Source: UBA6168 sp964643005 (GTDB lineage: Bacteria; Bacteroidota; Bacteroidia; Chitinophagales; Saprospiraceae). Taken from it: DNA of 29,085 nucleotides. The notes below the pieces were generated by a model. That model did not search any database, was not told where the DNA came from, and saw only the letters and a list, made by a program, of their open reading frames with translations. The stretch is taken from contig CAZXQI010000041.1 of the NCBI GenBank assembly GCA_964643005.1, positions 1 to 29,085 on the forward strand, given 5' to 3'. Of this stretch, positions 16,720-24,000 are shown in pieces (position 1 is the stretch's first letter; each line of letters begins with the position of its first letter). Position numbers and translations under genes: made by a program.

Positions 16720-17417
16720 AGCCCGTTTGTTTAGTTTTATTTTCTGGTTAAAGGTAACGGCATTTTGCCCAAAAAAATCAGGATGTGTTCGTTCATCTAT
16801 TAAACGGTAGCTTAATTGCAGGGAGTGGTTGTTTTTTACAAAATATTATTTTTTAATAATTTATAGATATGATTAATCAGTAAATGTCTTATTTTAAGAT
16901 TGCTTTTAAACCTCAGAATAATGTATATGATCCAACTCAAAAAGGGGGGTGCATAAATTTATTGATTAACAACATCTTATGCCTTTGGGTGAAACAAATT
17001 CATTATTCTTTTAGAAGTGATTTTAGCCTATTCTATGGTCTGCTATTTTCTAAGCATAAACCGTCGAAAATCGAGCGTCTCTTCTCTTTTCTTCCTCCTG
17101 TTCGCCTCCTCCATTTCATGCCCAGACATACGAATTTCTCCCACAAACTTTAGGGGGAGCCTATGTTTACGGGATTAGGTTTAAGTAGTTTCAGATTAAG
17201 AATATTTTGAGTTTATTCAGGAAAATAAAATGGCGTCAAAAACAGCCTGGCGACAGGGAAGAAACAGCTATAAAAAAAGTCGGCAGTTTTTGGAAACCCG
17301 GAAGGGTGGACGACTGCCTTTTTTAGGTCAGATTAAAAGATAGTCGGTCGCCAGGTTTTGGAAAAAATGAAGAGGACTATGGAAAGTAAATTTCGGAATA
17401 GAGCGACAGAAGAAGGT
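16720..17417. other. 698-bp intergenic region, AT-rich, with a nested inverted repeat
   Basis: No supported gene. A 89-codon plus-strand frame at 16884-17153 has no family resemblance and is not called. 16800-16870 is very AT-rich. The region from 17246 to 17355 holds nested inverted repeats and is described separately. No tmRNA, RNase P RNA or SRP RNA motif was recognised. Confidence 0.5.
17246..17355. ncRNA. possible structured RNA or complex terminator (nested inverted repeats)
   Basis: Three nested complementary pairs: CCTGGCGAC (17246-17254) with GTCGCCAGG (17347-17355); GGCAGT (17282-17287) with ACTGCC (17313-17318); and ACCC (17296-17299) with GGGT (17304-17307) around a GGAA tetraloop. 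T runs flank the middle pair on both strands (TTTTTT at about 17319-17324 on the plus strand, seven T on the minus strand). The inner part alone could be a bidirectional terminator for the downstream end of the minus-strand metallopeptidase gene. The 9-bp outer pair is not explained by that, so a small RNA is possible. No known RNA family recognised. Confidence 0.4.
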
Positions 17418-18161
17418 TTAAAAATTGCAGGTATGCCAGTTTTCCTTTAGCCAGGCCACTTTATCCCGATAGTCAGGCATGGCTCTTTCCACTAAGTCCC
17501 AGAATCGGGCGGAGTGATTCATTTCAATCAAATGCGCCAGTTCGTGAATAATGACGTAATCCCTGACTTCAGCCGGTGCAAACAGCAGGCGAGTGGAGAG
17601 GTTGATATTACCTTTAGAAGAACAGCTCCCCCAATTAGAGAGATTGTACTTCAGGTTGACCTTGCTGAAAGTGCGCTGAAAATGGCGTTGGTTCAATTCA
17701 ACTACGCGATTATAAATAGCAGGCAAAAATTCCTGAGCAAGCAGGCGGCTTATCAAATGCTTTCTGGCCTTCTCCCGGCCTTCCTCCGTATCATTGGAGG
17801 AGAGCTTCAGTTTGATAACACCTTTTTCAAGCGCCCCGGAATGGACTTTCCTGTCCATTACTTCCAGGGCTATCTTAAATTCTCTTTCGTAGATTTTAAG
17901 AAGATCGCCCGATTGAAATTTATTGGGGGCAAAGTGCTCTTGGAGGCCCTCGCTTGATTCTACCCTCGCTTTTATCCAGTCTATAAAATTGGAGACGTAT
18001 TTTCTCTTTTCATCTGCCGGTATAAAGACGGGCATTCTCATAATGGCTCCCTTTTGGGTAATCGAAAAGCGCACATTGTCCCGCATCTCTTTGTAAATCC
18101 TCGCTGGGATCTTTTTTTCACCCACCTCAATCAGCATTCTTTCCATCCTGGGTTGCAGCAT
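17418..18161 (-). CDS. M48-like metallopeptidase of the YgjP (DUF45) family
   Basis: A 247-residue protein with the zinc motif HELAH (206-210) and a third His in NHSARFW (216), preceded by NWGSCSSKGNINLSTRLLFAP (176-196), the typical YgjP/WLM-like pattern. The family is a predicted zinc-dependent peptidase; physiological substrates are not known, and some homologues are linked to restriction or repair loci, for which there is no sign here. No signal peptide, so cytoplasmic. The N-terminal half is beta-rich and ends in a long charged helix. ATG start at 18161. It follows rpmH by 110 bp, but a hairpin between them suggests separate transcription units. Confidence 0.88.
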   Translation of the reverse strand: MLQPRMERMLIEVGEKKIPARIYKEMRDNVRFSITQKGAIMRMPVFIPADEKRKYVSNFIDWIKARVESSEGLQEHFAPNKFQSGDLLKIYEREFKIALEVMDRKVHSGALEKGVIKLKLSSNDTEEGREKARKHLISRLLAQEFLPAIYNRVVELNQRHFQRTFSKVNLKYNLSNWGSCSSKGNINLSTRLLFAPAEVRDYVIIHELAHLIEMNHSARFWDLVERAMPDYRDKVAWLKENWHTCNF

Positions 18162-18187
18162 ATCTACTTATTTTTTCTGCAATAGCA

Positions 18188-18218
18188 AAGCCCGAAGCGA
18201 GGCAGTCGTTTCGGGCTT
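18188..18218 (-). terminator. rpmH terminator hairpin
   Basis: A perfect 9-bp stem, AAGCCCGAA (18188-18196) and TTCGGGCTT (18210-18218), with a 13-nt loop, 54 bp after the rpmH stop on the minus strand. The following tract (TGCTATTGCAG) is not a clean U run. Confidence 0.6.
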
Positions 18219-18271
18219 CAGGTTTGATTACTATTAAAAAAGCAGGGTAAAAAAGAGTGCAAATGAAGTTA

Positions 18272-18427
18272 TTACTTCAGGCGCTTCTCGTCGGAGACGG
18301 ACAGGCTCCAACGGCCTTTGGCTCTGCGACGGGATAATACTCTACGTCCGTTCTTGCTGCTCATCCGCTCGCGGAAGCCGTGTTTATTAACTCTTTTCCT
18401 TCTTGATGGCTGGTAAGTCCTTTTCAT
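18272..18427 (-). CDS. rpmH: 50S ribosomal protein bL34
   Basis: A 51-codon gene found by reading the minus strand: it begins MKRTYQPSRRKRVNKHGFRE, continues RMSSKNGRRVLSRRRAKGRW and ends SLSVSDEKRLK then TAA. The TYQPS..KR.NKHGFR.RM.....GR.VL..RRAKGR pattern is diagnostic for bL34 of the large ribosomal subunit. Length is normal for Bacteroidota (about 50-53). The classical neighbours dnaA, rnpA and yidC are absent; here the gene is divergent from rplY. A -7-like box at 18477-18484 gives a leader of about 45 nt. Confidence 0.98.
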   Translation of the reverse strand: MKRTYQPSRRKRVNKHGFRERMSSKNGRRVLSRRRAKGRWSLSVSDEKRLK

Positions 18428-18476
18428 GTTACCGGTATTTTATCGTTCAATGCAAATGCCTTTTTTAAAAGGAGGG

Positions 18477-18484
18477 CAAAGGTA
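18477..18484 (-). promoter_or_regulatory. Bacteroidota -7 box for rpmH
   Basis: Minus-strand TACCTTTG, an exact TAnnTTTG match, with TTGG about 19-20 bp upstream (near 18504-18507) where TTTG is expected. It sits about 50 bp before the rpmH ATG. Confidence 0.65.
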
Positions 18485-18603
18485 GTTTTAATTTTTTGTA
18501 AAAACCAAGTAAACAGAGGGGAAGATTTTAGTTTATTGCCAGTCTTTTTTTGTAAAAAACATAAAAAATGAAAGCTATAAACATTCTCTTTGCCAAAAAA
18601 TTC

Positions 18604-18611
18604 TATCTTTG
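18604..18611 (+). promoter_or_regulatory. Bacteroidota -7 box for rplY
   Basis: Plus-strand TATCTTTG followed by C, an exact TAnnTTTG match, 95 bp before the rplY ATG. A TTTG at 18589-18592 is only 11 bp upstream, too close for a -33 element, so the call rests on the -7 box and its place before a ribosomal protein gene. Confidence 0.55.
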
Positions 18612-18706
18612 CCCGCCTTTTTGAAATGTCATACAAAATTATTGAAGACCGGTTGTTTTTAACTCAAAGGCAGTCGGTATTCTATGAAGCGATAAATTAA
18701 AGAATC

Positions 18707-19318
18707 ATGGTTACGCAAACGATTGACGGAACGCCGAGAAATGTAGGCAAAGTGGCCACTAAGGCCGACAGGAATTCAGGCCTGATTCCATGTGTACTAT
18801 ATGGTAAGCAGGATAAAGCCATTCACTTCACGACGACATTTACCCAAGTCAGAGATCTCATCTTTTCTCCCGATTTTAAGATTGCCAATGTGAACGTAGG
18901 CGGCAAGACTTACAGCTGTATTTTAAAGGAAGTCCAGTACCATCCCGTTACTGACGCAGTCAGGCACATTGATTTCTTAGAGTTAGTAGATGGGCGCTCA
19001 ATTAAAGTTGAAGTCCCCCTGCGTTTCGAAGGCGCATCCCCAGGCGTTAGAGCAGGCGGTAAATTGGTGCAGAAGCTCAGAAGTGTCAAAATCAAAACCA
19101 AACCAGAAGACTTAGTTGCTGAAATGAAAGCAGACATTTCAAAGCTCAGGCTGGGTCAGTCGCTCCGCATCCGCGACATCCAGCCTGTTCCGAATGTTGA
19201 AATCCTCAATCCCGGAGCTATTCCGATTGTAACTATTTCCGTACCTCGTGGATTGAAAGACGCAAGTACAGACGATGAGGAAGCTGAAACAGTAGCAGCA
19301 GCGCCGGCAGCAGAATAA
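18707..19318 (+). CDS. rplY: 50S ribosomal protein bL25, general stress Ctc form
   Basis: A 203-residue bL25 of the long Ctc/TL5 type, which binds 5S rRNA in the large subunit. The N-terminal L25 beta-barrel domain (about 1-90) includes SGLIPCVLYG and CILKEVQYHPVTDAVRHIDFLEL; the C-terminal TL5 domain (about 95-182) includes KVEVPLRFEGASPGVRAGGKL and RLGQSLRIRDIQ. An acidic, alanine-rich tail (DDEEAETVAAAPAAE) ends it, as is usual. The pth gene that commonly follows rplY is not here. A strong terminator lies 28 bp after the stop. Confidence 0.97.
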   Translation: MVTQTIDGTPRNVGKVATKADRNSGLIPCVLYGKQDKAIHFTTTFTQVRDLIFSPDFKIANVNVGGKTYSCILKEVQYHPVTDAVRHIDFLELVDGRSIKVEVPLRFEGASPGVRAGGKLVQKLRSVKIKTKPEDLVAEMKADISKLRLGQSLRIRDIQPVPNVEILNPGAIPIVTISVPRGLKDASTDDEEAETVAAAPAAE

Positions 19319-19346
19319 TTCAAATTAAATATTCAGCGCTCACACA

Positions 19347-19392
19347 CGAGGCATAAAGGAGGGATACCGTCTTTATGCCTCGTTTTATTTTT
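19347..19392 (+). terminator. rho-independent terminator of rplY
   Basis: A perfect 12-bp stem, CGAGGCATAAAG (19347-19358) and CTTTATGCCTCG (19371-19382), loop of 12, then TTTTATTTTT (19383-19392). It is a textbook terminator, and it ends only 13 bp before the ATG of the next gene. Confidence 0.92.
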
Positions 19393-19405
19393 AGAAATTA
19401 ACAAA

Positions 19406-20179
19406 ATGGATCTTCGAATCACCACCGTCCAATCTTATCTACACTGGGAAAACATCGACGCCAATCTCGACATGTTTTCTGAACAACTCCAAAACCTCAG
19501 AGGCCAAACCGACCTCGTCATCCTGCCCGAGATGTTCACCACCGGTTTTAGTATGAGTCCTGAAAAGCTGGCTGAAACGATGCAGGGGAAAACTATGCTG
19601 TGGCTGAAAGAGCAGGCGGCCAGGCTGAACGCCGTGGTGACCGGAAGTTTCATCGCCAAAGAAAGCGGACATTTCTACAATCGCTTAGTGTGGATGAGAC
19701 CCGACGCTACTTTTGAAATTTATGATAAGCGCCATCTTTTTTCTTTTGCCGGAGAGCACGTCGACTATACCGCAGGGCAACAGCGATTGACGACCGACTG
19801 GAAGGGATGGAAAATCTGCCCTTTGATTTGTTACGACCTGCGTTTTCCCGTCTGGAGCAGGAATACGGAATCTTATGACCTGTTGATATACCCCGCCAAC
19901 TGGCCAGAGAAAAGAAGCCATCATTGGAAGCGTCTCCTCGTCGCAAGAGCTATTGAAAATCAATGCTACGTGGCAGGCGTGAACCGCATAGGCGAGGACG
20001 GGAAAGGGCACAACTACGCCGGCGACACTACGCTTATAGATTTTTTGGGAAATACACTGTATCGGATCTCCAACATCGAAAGCACCCTCACCACTTCTCT
20101 ATCGAAAGACAGGCTACAGGCATATCGCAGCAGCCATCAATTCCTCGCCGACCAGGATGAGTTTAAAATCTTTCATTAA
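19406..20179 (+). CDS. carbon-nitrogen hydrolase, YafV-type omega-amidase
   Basis: A 257-residue nitrilase-superfamily amidohydrolase. The catalytic triad is visible as Glu42 (LPEMFTTGF), Lys108 (YDKRHLF) and Cys142 (ICYDLRFP). YPANWPEKRSHHWKRLLVARAIENQCYVAGVNRIGEDG and the DTTLIDFLG segment match the YafV/Nit2-like omega-amidases, which hydrolyse alpha-ketoglutaramate or alpha-ketosuccinamate as metabolite repair after glutamine transamination. Cytoplasmic. The ATG is 13 bp after the T tract of the rplY terminator, so any promoter must overlap that terminator or lie inside rplY, unless the gene depends on readthrough. Confidence 0.93.
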   Translation: MDLRITTVQSYLHWENIDANLDMFSEQLQNLRGQTDLVILPEMFTTGFSMSPEKLAETMQGKTMLWLKEQAARLNAVVTGSFIAKESGHFYNRLVWMRPDATFEIYDKRHLFSFAGEHVDYTAGQQRLTTDWKGWKICPLICYDLRFPVWSRNTESYDLLIYPANWPEKRSHHWKRLLVARAIENQCYVAGVNRIGEDGKGHNYAGDTTLIDFLGNTLYRISNIESTLTTSLSKDRLQAYRSSHQFLADQDEFKIFH

Positions 20180-20286
20180 AAAAGCATAACAAAAAAATAT
20201 AATTCCAGGTGCAATTGTCATATTTGCCACAGCGTTCGTAAGCCGCCTGTTTTTTTTAAAGGATTCTTTCCCAAATCATACACTCT

Positions 20287-20320
20287 GCCTAAAAGGATTG
20301 AATTCATCCTTTTTTCAGGC
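20287..20320 (+). terminator. possible terminator of the amidase gene
   Basis: AAAAGGAT (20291-20298), loop TGAATTC, ATCCTTTT (20306-20313), extended by an outer GCCT/AGGC pair (20287-20290 and 20317-20320) across a small bulge. It lies about 110 bp after the amidase stop. The T residues fall in the stem and just after it, so strength is doubtful. Confidence 0.4.
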
Positions 20321-20421
20321 TTTTACATAGAGGACTTATTTTTTAGCCGCCAACCTGCGATGAAGGGATTGTAAAAGCTCATCTCTTAATTCCTGCATCC
20401 ACGGCATAAACAAAGAAAACT

Positions 20422-20961
20422 ATGTCTAAGACACTAATTGTTAAAGGATTAATTTTATTAATGGCATTTGTGAGTCTTTCCTCCTGCCATATTTTTTCAC
20501 AAGCCTTCGGGAGTGCGGGAAATGGACAGATTGCCGAAGCCCGAATTAAGAAAAACAGCGCAGAGAAAGAGCTTAGAGGAGAGATCGCCGCATTCGCCAG
20601 TGGGTATCTGGGTTCAAAATACCGCTACGCCGGCAAGTCGCCATCAGGATTTGACTGCTCGGGATTTGTCTATTACGTGATGAAGGAATTCGACATTCAA
20701 ATGAGAGGCTCCTCTGCCGCTCAGGAACACCAGGGGAAAAAGATTTCAAAAAATGAAGCCCAGCCCGGCGACCTCGTCTTTTTCAGAAGAAGTAAAACAG
20801 GATCGGTCTTCCACGTTTCTATGGTTTTGGAAAACAACAATGGAAAACTCAGGCTCATCCATAGCACTTCGAGCGGCGGCGTAATCGTAGACGATCTCGA
20901 AAAATCTACCTATTGGAATTCTAAAGTTATGTCCTTTCGAAACGTGCTGGGTAGCATTTAA
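20422..20961 (+). CDS. NlpC/P60 family lipoprotein (peptidoglycan endopeptidase)
   Basis: A 179-residue protein with a lipoprotein signal: a hydrophobic stretch, then LSSC with Cys22 as the lipidation site. The mature part is an NlpC/P60 cysteine peptidase domain (about 55-178) with catalytic Cys79 in FDCSGFVYY, His131 in FHVSMVL and a third polar residue, His147, in LIHSTS; QPGDLVFF lies between. Such enzymes cut D-Glu-diaminopimelate linkages in cell-wall peptides in the periplasm. Small size, with no LysM or SH3 domain. The gene has about 240 bp of its own upstream region and ends at a strong bidirectional terminator. Confidence 0.94.
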   Translation: MSKTLIVKGLILLMAFVSLSSCHIFSQAFGSAGNGQIAEARIKKNSAEKELRGEIAAFASGYLGSKYRYAGKSPSGFDCSGFVYYVMKEFDIQMRGSSAAQEHQGKKISKNEAQPGDLVFFRRSKTGSVFHVSMVLENNNGKLRLIHSTSSGGVIVDDLEKSTYWNSKVMSFRNVLGSI

Positions 20962-21024
20962 AAAAAATCCTTCGCTAATTTCTGTAGCATGGCATAAATG
21001 CCCGTCGGGAAATGGAGCTGAAAA

Positions 21025-21067
21025 CTAAAAAGACCTGAGCAGGCTAATGTCGCTCAGGTCTTTTTAG
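21025..21067. terminator. bidirectional terminator between convergent genes
   Basis: A perfect 16-bp stem, CTAAAAAGACCTGAGC (21025-21040) and GCTCAGGTCTTTTTAG (21052-21067), with an 11-nt loop. Because the stem itself ends in A and T runs, it gives a U tract in both directions. It lies between the NlpC/P60 gene and the large protease gene, 17 bp past the protease stop. Confidence 0.9.
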
Positions 21068-21083
21068 TTCCGGAAGATGCAGC

Positions 21084-24000
21084 TTACCTGACTATCACGA
21101 GTTTTTTTACGCCTGCTCTTTTGCCGTGCTGTAGATACAACTGGTAGGCGCCATTTGTCAGCCCGCGCAGGTCTAATGGCATTTCAAGCCTGCCTGCCGC
21201 CTCCCCTTCCGACTTGAATACAATTCTCCCAGTCAGGTCAAAAACTCTTATTAGCAGATTGCTTCTCTCCGGAAAGTCAGCTCTCAAAATAAACAGCCCA
21301 TCTCCCGGATTTGGAAACACCTCAAATGCCAGATCCCTATTCAAATCTTTCGCACTGTTTGGCTGATAGATGAGCGAAACTTCCACGGTGCAGCCGTTTT
21401 TATCTTCCACCACAATCAGGTATGTCCCTTCCGCTAAATCGCTAAAGACATTTTCCGCCTGGAAGCTGGTTCCTCCGTCAATGGAATACTGATAGGGAGC
21501 CGTGCCGCCGAAAGCGGTAATAGTCAGTTCGCCGGCCTCCAGGGTATAGTCGAATTGGATGGCCTCCGGTTCTGCGATTTGAACTGCCGTCAACTCCAAT
21601 GTATATCCCGTTGCATCCTGGACTCTTATCACGTATTCGCCTGGACCTAAATTAGAGAAAACTGAATTGGAAGTGAATGAGCCTCCATTGATAGAGTACA
21701 GATATGGCGCCTCTCCCCCGTCTATCGCCTGAACGCTGATTTGTCCGTCAGCCGCATCGTGGCAATTTATCTGCGATATTTCTAAGGAAGCGCCGAGGAT
21801 GGCATTCACCACAACATTAACTGTGGCCGTACAACCGTTTTCATCCTGCAACGTAACTGTATAATCTCCGTTCTCAATCCCTTCGAAGATATTGGCTGAC
21901 TGGAAATTTACGCCATCTAAGCTGTACGACAAGGCTCCAACTCCGCCGCCTGCCACAACGGTAATCGCTCCACCCAATGCGCTGGCCGAGGCTTCAATCA
22001 CCGGAGGGTTAGAAATGGAGAAATTGAGAATGTCGGCGATGGCGTCGGCAGCGTCCACCACAAGAATGATGTAATCGCCCGCTGGAAGGCCGGAAAAGAC
22101 ATTATCCGTTTGCAGGGGGGAGCCATTGATGCTAAACTGATAAGGCGGAACGCCGCCCTCTGCGGAGACAGTGATAATTGCATCTGCCTCGTCGTGGCAG
22201 GAGATTCCCTGCGTCAGCGAGGCGGAAACTTCGGGTTGAATAACAGTGATAACCGCCTCGTCCTGTATTTCGCAGCCATTGGCATCTAATACGACAACAT
22301 TGTGCGCACCCTGAGTCAGGGCGAAGAAAATACCAATCGGTTGAAAGTTGCCGCCATCTATGCTATACAGATAAGGTGACGCCCCACCCACAACCTCTAA
22401 GGTGACGGAGTTTCCTACAATGGTTTGGCTGACAATTATTTCTGCCGGGGCGAGAATATTGAAGATAGCAGAATAGGCCGTAAAGTTCCCGCTATCCTGA
22501 ATCGCTACTGTATATGCGCCGGCAGGCAGGCCGGAAAAAATGCTGTCAGCCTGGAAGGGACCTCCATTTAAACTGTAAGTATATGGGCCTAAGCCTCCAT
22601 TTGGCAGCGCTGTAATTACTCCCTCTGCGCTATCCCAGCAAAGCAGCGAATCAGAAGCGAGAGCATCGACGCTTAGTTCAGCTACATCCACATTGACAGT
22701 AAAGCTATAGGAGCAACCATTTTCGTCGGTAACTTCTACCTCATGGCTACCGCCTGCAACGGGGAAGAACAGGTTGCTGCTCTGGAAAGTCCCTCCATCC
22801 AAACTGTATTGCCAATCTCCTGTGCCTCCATTGGCGCTAATCGTCACAGTGTATCCATCGGCAGCGGCTGTCGCATTTATCTGGTCGGGATTTGAAAGGG
22901 TGAAGGGCAGGGTTGTCTGACTAAAGCCCTCTCCGTCCTGAACGGTGAAAGTGTAGGTGCCGGCAGGCAGGTTTTCAAAGATATTGCTATCCTGGAAGCC
23001 TCCGCCATTGATGCCAAACTGATAGGGAGGGGCGCCGTCGTTGACAATTACTTCAATGATGCCATCGCTTCCTTCAAAGCAACTGACCTGTTGTGCAATG
23101 GCCGCCGATACTATCAATGTATTTACAGCTATCGTGGCGGTAAGCGTTTCAGTACAGCCATTTTCATCCCGTACATAAAAGCTAAAAGTTCCATTTGGCA
23201 GGTTAGAAAACACATTGCCTTCCTGGAAAGCGCCGCTTTCAACGCTGTATTGCAAGACGCCGCTTCCACCGCTTGCAGTGATAGTCGCCTCGTCGCCATC
23301 AACAGTTACCGTAGCCAAAATAGCAGGCGGACTGCTCAGCGTGATACTGTCGGCCTCCGCTGTAAAACCATTGGCGTCGGTCGCGACAACAGAATAGGTT
23401 CCCTCCTGTAGATTTTCAAAAACATTGGCGCTTTGAGGTTCTCCGCCATTCAGGCTGAACGAAAACGGAGATGTCCCTCCCTCAATCAATACCGTGATGA
23501 TTCCATCGGCGCCCTCGAAGCAACTAATATCCTGGGTCAATATTGCTGAAATGGACAGATCGTCGTGTAGAACGACAATGTGAAAGGTTGCTTCATGCAG
23601 CCAATTATTGTCAGAAGTGAGCAGGTCAAACTGAAACTTATCAGCCACTGAGGCGCCTCCATCGTGCTGGTAGGACAGAAGGCCTCCATCAATATCGCCC
23701 TGCGTGAAAATATCTCCCACCGCCAAAACTGTCTGGTTGAGCAGCAACTGTCCGTGGTCGGGCAATGAAAGCAGTATAAAATTCCCGTCTCCCTGTCCAT
23801 TGTCTGCCTGGAGGTAAGAAGAGTCAATAGTCGCTACTTGCCCCTGCACTACTTCTAAAATATTATTTTTTAATAAAATAGCTTCATCGAGTTGAAGCGT
23901 AGTGCGGCAAAGTTCAAGCTCCCAAAGAGTGAGAGCGCCTCCATCATCGGGGTAACTATCGGTGACATCTAATTTCCAGGTGCCGAAGCTATTAGTTCCC

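Noticed and set aside
16840..16858. 19-base AT-rich word also present at 23857-23875
   Set aside because: One copy is inside the coding sequence of the protease. Such A/T runs recur by chance in AT-rich stretches, and the flanks do not match.
16884..17153. 89-codon plus-strand frame in the large intergenic gap
   Set aside because: AT-rich, no recognisable domain, no promoter box, and codon use unlike neighbouring genes.
23537..23827. Several 60-240-codon frames antisense to or out of frame with the protease gene
   Set aside because: They are by-products of a long repeat-rich gene; the sense frame has clear domains throughout.
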